A stretch of DNA of 64,000 nt from an uncultured Acetatifactor sp. (GTDB lineage: Bacteria > Bacillota > Clostridia > Lachnospirales > Lachnospiraceae). The DNA lies in assembly GCA_910584865.1 (NCBI GenBank), contig CAJUCE010000018.1, positions 1 to 64,000 on the forward strand, written 5' to 3'. Made by a program: the position numbers and the translations under genes. Positions 17,720 through 25,413 of the stretch are shown piece by piece (within the stretch, counting starts at the first letter, position 1; every line of letters starts with the position of its first letter). The notes under the pieces are model-generated. The model did not search any database and was not told the DNA's origin. It saw only the letters and a program-made list of their open reading frames with translations.

Positions 17720-18559
17720 CTACAGATTAAAATTCAGCAGATTGCCCACCTTCTGAGCCGCCTTCACATAGCTCTGGCTCCCTCCCTGGAACGCCTCTTC
17801 ATAGTGCTTCTGCCAGATGCCCATGCTGAAGGGAGAAACCTCCGCGTCCGCGCAGACCAAAGACAGGTTCACCACTGCCCGGATGGGCTGTCCCTTTACA
17901 TTGAACATGGTGTACTGGGAGGAGACCCGGTTCAGCACGCCCGGATAGTTCATGTCCCCCCAATGGAAGGTGATGCGGTTGGTGTATTTGGAGCGCAGGG
18001 CTGCGATAAAGCCCTCCACCTGCGTCTGCACGGAATTGTCCTTTTTCCCCAGGGCTTCCCTCGTCGTCCTGACGGCCCCCTGGGCCATGGCGGTGACCGA
18101 TGAACTGAGCTTATCCGACAGAAACGCATCCCGGGGGTCCACCTTGTCGAAGATCAGCTTCACATTCAGCACAATGCGCACCTCCGCCGCCTCATAGCTG
18201 ATCCCTCCGCCTTTCCCGCTGAAATCCGTCTTTGCCACCCGCCCGCCTCCGTATCCGGAGAGGGACAGCTCGCTGGGGTTGAACTGTACGTGGAAGCACT
18301 TTCTCGTGGCTCCGCTCAGGTAAGGCAAGATGCCCGCCCTGGCCCCGGACTGCAGCACCGAGGCAGCTGCGTCGGCCACCGCGGCCATGCCGCCGAAGGT
18401 GGAAGCCGCGGAGAGGCCCGGCACAGAGGAGCCCCCCACGGACACCGGCGGGTCTATGGACACATCCCTGCCCCTCATGTCAATGATCTCTATGACGGCC
18501 TTCTCAATATGCCCGCCGGCAGTCTGGGCGGCATTTTTCAATATAGATCTCACAGCCAT
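17720..18559 (-). CDS. Afp7-type CIS tube-cap/baseplate protein, paralog 2
   Basis: 279 residues. It carries FNPSELSLSGYGG (about 93-105), a beta-rich core, TFHWGDMNYPGVLNRVS and QYTMFNVKGQPIRAVVNLSL, the pattern of the CIS_tube/Afp7 family that links the inner tube to the hub. Classical Afp7 ends in a LysM domain; this one does not, and instead ends in VGNLLNFNL. It is a clear paralog of the preceding gene. The ribosome site is GGAGG, 5 bases. Confidence 0.82.
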   Translation of the reverse strand: MAVRSILKNAAQTAGGHIEKAVIEIIDMRGRDVSIDPPVSVGGSSVPGLSAASTFGGMAAVADAAASVLQSGARAGILPYLSGATRKCFHVQFNPSELSLSGYGGGRVAKTDFSGKGGGISYEAAEVRIVLNVKLIFDKVDPRDAFLSDKLSSSVTAMAQGAVRTTREALGKKDNSVQTQVEGFIAALRSKYTNRITFHWGDMNYPGVLNRVSSQYTMFNVKGQPIRAVVNLSLVCADAEVSPFSMGIWQKHYEEAFQGGSQSYVKAAQKVGNLLNFNL

Positions 18560-18568
18560 AAGCGCCTC

Positions 18569-19432
18569 CTACAGATGAATGTTCAACAGATTATTTTGCA
18601 TGGCTTTCGCCGCCTTCCCCGCCTTCCCGGACACCCGGCTTTCCATGGAATCTCCGAAGGCCCTGGAGAATGCCTCGTCCCAATAGGCCTCGTCAAACCC
18701 GGTTTCATCCCCGCTTCCCTGGCAGATGGAGAGGTCTGCCACGCCCCGGATGGGATTTCCGTCTTTGTTGAACATGGTATAACGGTTGCTGACACTGACC
18801 AGGTCGCCCCGAAAGCACATCTTCGCCCAGTAGAAAATGACATGCCTGGTCACATCCTGGGTCAGAAGGGACATGAGCCCGTCCATCTGAGCCTGGACGG
18901 AGTAAGCGCCCTTCACCTTCCTGGCCACATTCGCCGCCCCGGAAACCAGGTTCCCCGCCGTAGGAGCCATATTTTCCAGCACAAAAGCATCCTGGGGGTT
19001 CATGTCGTCAAAGACCAGCTGGAAGCTCAGGGTGGTGGATGCGGGCTGCACGATCTGGGTGATCTGGTTGGCGCTGCCCTGCCCCAGGTCCCCGCCGGAA
19101 TACTGAACCTGCTTGCCCGCCTGGGTATTCATGTAGATGGAAGCCGGGTTATACTGGACCTCCAGGGACAGATAGCCGCTTCCCGCCAGGCTTGCGTTCT
19201 TGCCTGTGAGAGAGCGGAATGTCCGGCTTCCCATGCGGTTATTTTCCATCAGGCCATTTAAGGCATCCTCTGTGCTCTTCAAAAGACGCTTCTGGAGATC
19301 CGCCGCTTTTTTTGCCGTGTCTCCCAGTTTCCTGTCCTCCGCTGTGGCCTGGGATAAATCCCTGACACAGAGAATCGCTTTGGGAAGATTGCCCGTGAGG
19401 CTGCTCACTGCGTCCTGTATCAATGCGTTCAT
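18569..19432 (-). CDS. Afp7-type CIS tube-cap/baseplate protein, paralog 1
   Basis: 287 residues, with the same order of motifs as the next gene: VQYNPASIYMNT, FDDMNPQDAF, VIFYWAKMCFRGDLVSVS, RYTMFNKDGNPIRGVADLSI. It lacks LysM and ends in NNLLNIHL, almost the same tail as its paralog (NLLNFNL), which suggests that the short tail contacts a shared partner. Two adjacent LysM-less copies point to two stacked rings or a hetero-ring between tube and hub (inference). Confidence 0.8.
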   Translation of the reverse strand: MNALIQDAVSSLTGNLPKAILCVRDLSQATAEDRKLGDTAKKAADLQKRLLKSTEDALNGLMENNRMGSRTFRSLTGKNASLAGSGYLSLEVQYNPASIYMNTQAGKQVQYSGGDLGQGSANQITQIVQPASTTLSFQLVFDDMNPQDAFVLENMAPTAGNLVSGAANVARKVKGAYSVQAQMDGLMSLLTQDVTRHVIFYWAKMCFRGDLVSVSNRYTMFNKDGNPIRGVADLSICQGSGDETGFDEAYWDEAFSRAFGDSMESRVSGKAGKAAKAMQNNLLNIHL

Positions 19433-19471
19433 AGCTTAAAATCCTCTTATATCCGGTTCTTGGAAATGCTG

Positions 19472-22291
19472 TCAATACCCTCTGCGCTTCTTCTCATTTT
19501 GCAGACGCTTTTCCAGCCTGCTGTAGATCTGTTCCGACAGAACTCCCATCTGCTGCCGGACCCCCTTCCGGATCATCTCGGTGATATCCTCTGACTCCCT
19601 GTTTATTACCTGACGGGTCTCCTGATGCAGGGTCCGGTTTACCGTCTGCCGGTCCCGAACTTCCTCATGGTCCACCAGCCTCTTCCCCTGAACCGTCCGG
19701 TTCTGCTCCATCAGATATTCCAGCATCTCCTGGTTGGTCTCCTGCCGGGTGGATTTGTGGATCAGGGCAATCTGGCTCTTCTCCTGCTCCTGCCGGAATG
19801 TGCGGGCGGCTTCCGCTTCGGAGGGCGCCGCTTCCCTCCATTTCTCCAGCACGCTCTCGGAAGTCGCCTGTATCCTGTGCAGCTCCTCCCGGCTCTGCTC
19901 CGTCTCCCGGTGCACGGTCTGCGCCTGGCGGATATCCCTGAGCAGCATTCCCATTGCGCCGGCTGTCTGCGGACCGTTGGGAGTCCCCACCTTCTGAGCG
20001 CCCAGATATTCCTCCAGCTTCTCATAGACCCTCCGGGTCTGCGCCGGCAGAAGCTCCATCAGCTTTTGGGCACGCTTCTGTTCTACCTGTTCAATTTCCT
20101 GCTGTTCTTCCTCGTATTCCCGAAGCAGCCCATCCGGATCCTGCAGCGCCTTCAAGCTGTCCTTTCGCATATCCCTCCGGACGGCGGGCCTTTTCTCTGG
20201 CTCCGGCGCAAGCTCTTTTTGCATTTCCCGAAAGAGCTCCAGCCGCTCCAGATTTTGCCGGTTGATCCGGCGTATCTGCTGTTCCAGCGCTCCGGCGGAT
20301 TCCTCCTCGGATGCCCGCCCCGGCGACGGAACCTCCCCCGGCTGATAAAAATGGTTCTCCTGCGTCTCGGTTCGGTGCACGATCTCCATGGACTGGGGTT
20401 CCGTAATCCCCTGGGGCAGTGAAGGCTTTTCGGGTTCTCTCACAACCTCCTGTCCCATGGCGTCCCCCGGCGTTTTGTTCATTATGTCTATGGGTTCTCC
20501 TGCCCGGGAGGTTTCCGTGGACTTTCCCTCAAGGTACGGTTCCTGCTCTCCTGCCTGCCATCTCAACAGCACCGTCTCGGCGGCCAGGGCCCGTTCCCTG
20601 TCTTTCCCTGCCGGCATCTCCTCCCAAGGCTGCGCGTCCCGGAGCCCTTCCGTGATATGTTCCTGCTGCCCGAAGTCTTCTCTGGTCCGGAACATCTCCC
20701 GGCTTTCCCGGTATTCCCTGTCGGACACCTGCAGGTACTGTTCCGTCATTCGGTAGAACTGCTCCCGGCTCTCCTCTACTTGGCGGGCCAATTCCCTGAC
20801 GGGTTGCTCCGGGGATAGTTCTTGCAGGACAGCGGATTCGCCGGGCAGAAAATGAATCTCGGCCTTCGCCTGCTCTTTCCCCGGCTCCCGCTCCTGCTCC
20901 GGACGCCGGGCCTTTCTATCTCCGGCCGCCTTTTGAAGCAGCACTTCCGGTTTCCCGGAACCCTCCCCGCTCCCTGGCTGTCCTGTCCCTTTTTCCGGTT
21001 CTGAAATATTACTTCTGAAATCTCCCCCCGCCTCTGCTTCCCTTTCGCCGCCCTGACCAGAAACCACCGTATCTGACGGCTTCCGGCCCTCCTTTTTTCC
21101 TTCCGGTTCCGGAAGAAGCGCCTGGGAAGCACCTGCCGCTTCCGGAAAGAAAATATCGGCCCTGGCATCCTCTAAAAGCTGCCAGGACTGCTCCCCATAT
21201 TCATTCCAGAGGACAAAGAACCGTTCCTGCGCCACCCGTCCCGCCTGTAGGAGCACCTGGGCCAGATGGATTTCCTGCTCTCTAAGCTGCTGCTGGCGGA
21301 TGTTCCACAGGCTCTGTTTGTTTGTGACCTGCCACTGGGCATGGAACCCGGTTTTGAGCCTGTAGAGAGTATTTTCCGCCGACTGGTACAGGGCGTTCTC
21401 CATGGACAGCCACAGATCGGTCCTGCTCTGCTGTCTCTCAAAAAGGCTCAGGTACAGATTGTCGATAAGGTTCAACAGCACCGAGGAAGAAATCCGGCTG
21501 GCAACCCATGCTTCTATGGCGCTTTCATCTTCCGGCTCCGGCTGCCGGTACCCGTCCTCATGCCGGTATACCAGTGGAAGAGTCTCCTGACGCACCTCCT
21601 GGCGGAGCTTCTGCAGCAGGATCTGGACCGCCACCCGCTTCTGTTCGCTGATCTGAAGCTCCTGCCTTGTGACATAGCGGCTGTTCCCGCTGTGGCTTTG
21701 CTGGAAATTATTCAGTATCTGGTAGACGGCGCCTGTCTGCAGACGGTTCATGATCTCCTGGTAAAGGGTAATCTCTTCCTGTCTGTCAGCCGTCCTTTTC
21801 TCTACGGTCTGCCGATCTCTCTCCCGGCTGTGATAAGCCTCCACCCGCTCCTTCAGCTCCTCCAGGTGATTCCAGTAGAGACTTACCAGCCGCTCCGTAT
21901 CGCGGGTTTCCTGCTTCAGACGGAATACCTCCCCCATAAAGCGTTCCGCCTCCCGGATGCCCAGCTTGTTCAGCACATCGGTGATGAATACACGGTCCTG
22001 ATAGGTCAGGTTTGCCTCCTCCATCACCGTGATCCGGTTGAGGAAATTGTTGATGATCTCCAGCTTCGTCTCCTGGCTGTTCCGGATGCTAGTGTTCTCC
22101 GCGATCCGGATGCCCCCGCCCTCCTCCAAGTAGAGCTCCGGCGGAGCGGTGACGACATGGAGGAGATCCTCCCTGTCGATCCCCGAGGACAGCAGGCTAT
22201 AATTTCCTATGATCCTATGGTAAAAGGCCTCATGGGAGGAGATCATGGCAGGATTGCATTTCAGTTCCAGCGGTGCTTTTAATGTCAGCAT
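19472..22291 (-). CDS. coiled-coil protein, candidate tape measure
   Basis: 939 residues, dominated by Gln/Glu/Arg-rich coiled coil with no membrane segment. The N-terminus (about 1-90) is a more ordered domain; about 90-380 is helical; about 390-720 is a low-complexity Pro/Glu/Gln-rich stretch; about 720-930 is again coiled coil (LMEQNRTVQGKRLVDHEEVR). No family was recognised. It follows the tail chaperone and tube-like genes, where contractile tails encode the tape measure that sets tube length, and no other gene of the locus fits that role better. It could instead be a cargo or scaffold. Confidence 0.65.
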   Translation of the reverse strand: MLTLKAPLELKCNPAMISSHEAFYHRIIGNYSLLSSGIDREDLLHVVTAPPELYLEEGGGIRIAENTSIRNSQETKLEIINNFLNRITVMEEANLTYQDRVFITDVLNKLGIREAERFMGEVFRLKQETRDTERLVSLYWNHLEELKERVEAYHSRERDRQTVEKRTADRQEEITLYQEIMNRLQTGAVYQILNNFQQSHSGNSRYVTRQELQISEQKRVAVQILLQKLRQEVRQETLPLVYRHEDGYRQPEPEDESAIEAWVASRISSSVLLNLIDNLYLSLFERQQSRTDLWLSMENALYQSAENTLYRLKTGFHAQWQVTNKQSLWNIRQQQLREQEIHLAQVLLQAGRVAQERFFVLWNEYGEQSWQLLEDARADIFFPEAAGASQALLPEPEGKKEGRKPSDTVVSGQGGEREAEAGGDFRSNISEPEKGTGQPGSGEGSGKPEVLLQKAAGDRKARRPEQEREPGKEQAKAEIHFLPGESAVLQELSPEQPVRELARQVEESREQFYRMTEQYLQVSDREYRESREMFRTREDFGQQEHITEGLRDAQPWEEMPAGKDRERALAAETVLLRWQAGEQEPYLEGKSTETSRAGEPIDIMNKTPGDAMGQEVVREPEKPSLPQGITEPQSMEIVHRTETQENHFYQPGEVPSPGRASEEESAGALEQQIRRINRQNLERLELFREMQKELAPEPEKRPAVRRDMRKDSLKALQDPDGLLREYEEEQQEIEQVEQKRAQKLMELLPAQTRRVYEKLEEYLGAQKVGTPNGPQTAGAMGMLLRDIRQAQTVHRETEQSREELHRIQATSESVLEKWREAAPSEAEAARTFRQEQEKSQIALIHKSTRQETNQEMLEYLMEQNRTVQGKRLVDHEEVRDRQTVNRTLHQETRQVINRESEDITEMIRKGVRQQMGVLSEQIYSRLEKRLQNEKKRRGY

Positions 22292-22320
22292 CTATCATCG
22301 TCCCTCCCTCTTTTACCTGT

Positions 22321-23823
22321 TTATGAATCCTGTGTTCGGGCAGCAAGAAATTTCGCCGTGTCCACTGCGCTGCGCTTGGGGGGCCATCTCTGTGCCCGAT
22401 CTTCCATGGCGGCTTTGCGCATTTCGTTCTGTGCGTAAGTGCTCCCTGTGGTGCTTCCGTTTGAACCCATGAATCCGGCCTGGGAACCCTCTTCGCCGCC
22501 TTCTCCTGCGTCAAAGCTCCACTTTTTTGCTTTGCCTTCCATGGCGTCCTTGCGCACTTCGTTCTGGGCGTAGCTGCTCCCTGTGGTGCTTCCGTTGCTT
22601 CCTAAGAATCCGGCCTGAGAGCCGTCTCCGTCCCCTTCTCCTGCGAAGCTCCACTTTTTCGCTTTTTCCTCCATGGTGTCCTTGCGCACTTCATTTTGTG
22701 CATAAGAACTTCCTGTTGTGCTTCCGTTTGAGCCCATAAATCCGGCCTGACTTCCTTCACCGTCTCCGTCTCCTGTGAAGCTCCACTTTTTCGCTTTTTC
22801 CTCCATGGCGTCCCTGCGCACCTCGTTCTGGGCGTAGGTGCTTTTCGTGGTGCTTCCGTTGCTTCCAAGGAATCCGGCCTGACTTTCCTCCCCTTCTCCT
22901 GCGAAGCTCCACTTTTTCGCCTTTCCCTCCATGGCGCTCTTCCGGAGTTCGCGGGTATATGTGTTCCTGGTGGTGCTTCCGCCGGAGCCTAAGAAATCCG
23001 GCATTGCAGCTTCTCCCTCCCCGGACGCTTCCTCGTCCCTGTGGAAGGACCATCCGCTTGCCCTGCCTTCCATCTGGGCCTTCCGAAGCTCCTTGAGCGC
23101 ATAGGCGCTGTCCGTGGTGCTGCCGTTGATTCCCCGGAAATCCGGCTGGGCATTTTGTCCGTTGGAGGAAGGCCCCTTCCCTTCCGCCCGCCTGGCACTG
23201 TCGCCTCCTGCGAACATCCACTTTTTCGCCCTCTCCTCCATCCGGGCGGCAGATTCCTCGTCCCGGGAGCGGTTTGCGGATTGATTACCGTTGCCTGCCT
23301 TGCTGACGCTTTCAAATTTCCAGGGCTCCTCCATCAGGAAGCTCCCTGCCACATTCTCCGTACACACCAGCTCTCTGTAGGCGATGGTGGTGGTCTCTAC
23401 CAGCAGTCCTCCCTTCTCCGCATTCAGCTCCCCATACTTCTTCGCCATCACCGTGCATCCGGTAAAGACATACATGCGTACCGGGAGAAAATCCCCGTAG
23501 ATCCGGTAGCGGTTCACCATCAGAATCACCGGCAGAGCCAGGTCCGTCCCATTGGCCAGGGGATCCAGGATATCCGTCCCCACATACCGTTCCACCTGAA
23601 ATGTAAAGGGTTTGGAAATCGGCTTCCGGCGCATATGGACATAGTCGTTGAGCCCGCCCTCCTGAATCAGCTCGTACTCGTTTTCCTTCTGGAATACATG
23701 TACGGACCTGCAGGGCAGATCGTAGATTCCTTCTACCCGAAGCAGAAAGTTAAAATTCACCGCCGGATTATTTCCATAGTTTCGGACTACTATATTGCCG
23801 GAATTCGCCTGGGCCAATGCCAT
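22321..23823 (-). CDS. tube-like CIS protein with about six 40-residue C-terminal repeats
   Basis: 500 residues. The N-terminal 170 residues look like the tail-tube/gp19 fold (NFNFLLRVEGIYDLPCRSV, QEGGLNDYVHMRRKPISKP, TTTIAYRELV), probably an Afp5-type first tube ring. Residues about 200-485 are six tandem units of about 40 residues (AKKWSF, acidic Gly-rich spacer, SQAGFLGSNGSTTGSSYAQNEVRKDAME) plus a partial seventh. Unit boundaries agree at the DNA level. The repeats are hydrophilic and could line the tube lumen or hang below the tube. The neighbours are the tail chaperone upstream and the coiled-coil protein downstream. Confidence 0.75.
   Translation of the reverse strand: MALAQANSGNIVVRNYGNNPAVNFNFLLRVEGIYDLPCRSVHVFQKENEYELIQEGGLNDYVHMRRKPISKPFTFQVERYVGTDILDPLANGTDLALPVILMVNRYRIYGDFLPVRMYVFTGCTVMAKKYGELNAEKGGLLVETTTIAYRELVCTENVAGSFLMEEPWKFESVSKAGNGNQSANRSRDEESAARMEERAKKWMFAGGDSARRAEGKGPSSNGQNAQPDFRGINGSTTDSAYALKELRKAQMEGRASGWSFHRDEEASGEGEAAMPDFLGSGGSTTRNTYTRELRKSAMEGKAKKWSFAGEGEESQAGFLGSNGSTTKSTYAQNEVRRDAMEEKAKKWSFTGDGDGEGSQAGFMGSNGSTTGSSYAQNEVRKDTMEEKAKKWSFAGEGDGDGSQAGFLGSNGSTTGSSYAQNEVRKDAMEGKAKKWSFDAGEGGEEGSQAGFMGSNGSTTGSTYAQNEMRKAAMEDRAQRWPPKRSAVDTAKFLAARTQDS
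22370..23230 (-). repeat. tandem coding repeat of about 117-126 bp
   Basis: Six full units and part of a seventh within the tube-like gene. The four 3' units are nearly identical (YAQNEVRKDAMEEKAKKWSF), whereas the first two are diverged, so the array appears to have grown from its 3' part. Unit lengths differ slightly in the acidic Gly-rich spacer but stay in frame. Confidence 0.85.
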
Positions 23824-23844
23824 ATCCTGTCAACCTCTCTTTGC

Positions 23845-24045
23845 CTAACGCGTTGGTTTCATATCGAGAATACTCTTCTCTTTTGATTTCTTTTCGGGGG
23901 ACAGACTTTTGTTAATCTTCGAGATCTCGCCGCACCATCTCCTGCGGGACTCGTGGTCCAGCTTCAGGACCTCTTCGCTGCTCCAGTGAAAATAATAGGA
24001 AATAAATGCCATCTCCCGATAAAGCTCTTCCTCCGGATACAGCTT
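23845..24045 (-). CDS. tail-assembly chaperone extension (DUF6760-like), probably made by -1 frameshift
   Basis: A 66-codon open frame with KLYPEEELYREMAF, then YYFHWSSEEVLKLDHESRRR and ISKIN, a pattern known from short CIS/phage tail ORFs (recalled as DUF6760). It lies in the -1 frame of the preceding 120-residue gene. In this frame there is no ATG, GTG or TTG between the previous in-frame stop and the conserved YPEEELY, so normal initiation is unlikely. The upstream gene ends ACA GGG GGA TAA, giving the run A-GGG-GGA right at the stop as a slip site. A fusion of about 186 residues would result, as with phage tail chaperones. Confidence 0.72.
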   Translation of the reverse strand, partial: KLYPEEELYREMAFISYYFHWSSEEVLKLDHESRRRWCGEISKINKSLSPEKKSKEKSILDMKPTR

Positions 24046-24407
24046 TATCCCCCTGTTGTAAAATTTAGCGGCACCCTGTACACCTTCCCGCAGTCAGGAC
24101 AGACCGTCTCCATCATAGGCGGCTCGATGTCATTGATCCGCTGGTACATATCCTGCAGAAACGCCAGGTCTGCCGTGAACAGCTTTTCGATCAGGTTAGC
24201 CGTCACCATCTCCACACCTTCCAGCTGTGTCACTACCTTTCCCAGCACCACGATGGTCAGATAAGAGGGGTTGCTCAGCACCCGCGGGTCCCTGGTGGCG
24301 CTGATCTCATCCCCCGCTGTGGCCAGCCGCATCTTTCCCTTTCTGTGAAGCTCGCCCGCGCTGTCCAGATAGCCTCTGGGCAGTGTAAAATCATATACGG
24401 TCTCCAT
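24045..24407 (-). CDS. phage-type tail assembly protein (chaperone)
   Basis: 120 residues, starting METVYDFTLPRGYLDSAG and continuing KMRLATAGDEISATRDPRV, LTIVVLGKVVTQL and FLQDMYQRIND, the usual pattern of tail assembly proteins located between tube and tape-measure genes in contractile tails. The C-terminus has CPDCG, one half of a possible zinc site. The stop codon sits in a G-rich run that allows a -1 shift into the next frame. The ribosome site GGAGG is 7 bases from the ATG, just after a nine-unit repeat array. Confidence 0.85.
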   Translation of the reverse strand: METVYDFTLPRGYLDSAGELHRKGKMRLATAGDEISATRDPRVLSNPSYLTIVVLGKVVTQLEGVEMVTANLIEKLFTADLAFLQDMYQRINDIEPPMMETVCPDCGKVYRVPLNFTTGG

Positions 24408-24420
24408 CCCTTACCTCCTG

Positions 24421-24585
24421 AATGCACTTCTTCCATGGAGCGCCTCTCCTCCATTGGAGCGTTTCTCTTCCATTGGGCACCTCTCCTCCATTGGAGCACC
24501 TCTCCTCCATGGAACGCCTTTCTTCCATTGGAACGCCTTCCTTCCACTGGAGCGCCTCTCTTCCATTGGAACGCCTTCCTTCCAT
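24421..24585 (-). repeat. nine-unit 18-19 bp leader repeat array
   Basis: Nine tandem units of the form ATGGARGARAGGNGNTCCA, directly upstream of the tail chaperone gene. Every unit holds a purine-rich, ribosome-site-like tract and most hold an ATG; neighbouring units form TCCA-TGGA palindromes. The 317-bp gap between the tube and chaperone genes (24408-24724) holds this array and about 130 bp in which nothing else was seen. Confidence 0.9.
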
Positions 24586-24724
24586 ATGCCCGGCCGCCCT
24601 TAACGAGCGTCCGGGTATACAGAATTCCATTTCTATGTTCTATCCATTTCTGCCGCCGGAAATTTTCCTCTCCCCTGCACAATAACGGGACAATGCACGG
24701 CAGCGCGGCCATCTGCATGGGCGC

Positions 24725-25219
24725 TTAGTTCGGAATCACCAGTTCCTCGTATGCGATCTCCACGCTCTCAATTGCCACATCGCTGGTCTTGGCATCCAGG
24801 TCCGGCGCATTGTACTTGGTCACCCAGGCGTTGGTCAAAACCCACACTCTGGTGCCTGTGATGGCCGTGGCCAGGGTCTGGGGAGCGCCTCCGTTGATGT
24901 CGATCATCTCGATCTGCACATTGTTTCGGGGAATCTCTCCTCTGACCTCGCTGACACACTCCTGCACCCAGGTCTTAAAGGCGCTGTCCAGCGTGTAGCC
25001 CATCTTCAGCGTCACATTTCCATGCTTCACAAGGCCCGGAATCTTCACCGGAGCCAGGCTGTTGGCATTGCCCTGGCGGAATTCAATCACGTCCACGGTG
25101 GCTTCCACCCCCGTCACCTCACTGAACGCCGCCGTTCCCGATACCCCGTCCACGGTTACCAGGAAGTTCATTTTTGTCAAAGGATAGGCAAGGCCTTTAC
25201 TGTTCTCATATGTCGCCAT
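24725..25219 (-). CDS. CIS inner tube protein (gp19/Afp1 family)
   Basis: 164 residues, the family length. It starts with LTKMNFLVTVDGVSGTAAFSE and contains EFRQGNAN, KHGNVTLKMGYTLD and a C-terminal IAYEELVIPN, matching the tail-tube family whose hexamers stack into the inner tube. The ribosome site is AAGGAG. It lies between sheath and tail chaperone, as in most CIS. Confidence 0.95.
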   Translation of the reverse strand: MATYENSKGLAYPLTKMNFLVTVDGVSGTAAFSEVTGVEATVDVIEFRQGNANSLAPVKIPGLVKHGNVTLKMGYTLDSAFKTWVQECVSEVRGEIPRNNVQIEMIDINGGAPQTLATAITGTRVWVLTNAWVTKYNAPDLDAKTSDVAIESVEIAYEELVIPN

Positions 25220-25296
25220 CTTTCATCTCTCCTTCATTACTAGTCTTTTGATTTCATATCATGATCCGCTATTCTGCCGTCATCCTGCGGGTGCCT

Positions 25297-25413
25297 TTCA
25301 GCCGCCTCCGGACTCTGCCGTAGCTTGCCCTTCAGCCGCCTCCGGGCCCCGTCATGGTTTACCCTTCAGCCGCCTCCGGCCCCTGTCATTGTTTACCCCT
25401 CAGCCGCCTCCGG
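25297..25413 (-). repeat. repeated 3' end of the sheath gene
   Basis: The last codons of the sheath gene (CCGGAGGCGGCTGA-like) recur three more times after the stop at about 33-35 bp spacing (near 25399, 25366, 25331 and 25297). The copies include the GTAAAC-CATGAC spacer. They fill most of the 173-bp gap before the tube gene. Confidence 0.8.

Noticed and set aside
22230..22514. 94-codon frame between tube-like and coiled-coil genes
   Set aside because: Overlaps both real genes in another frame; no ribosome site.
24421..24585. Nine-copy array considered as CRISPR
   Set aside because: Units are 18-19 bp with no spacers and no cas genes.
24275..24718. 147-codon and 79-codon frames through the leader repeat array
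   Set aside because: Frames run only because the repeat lacks stops; poor starts and overlap with the tail chaperone gene.
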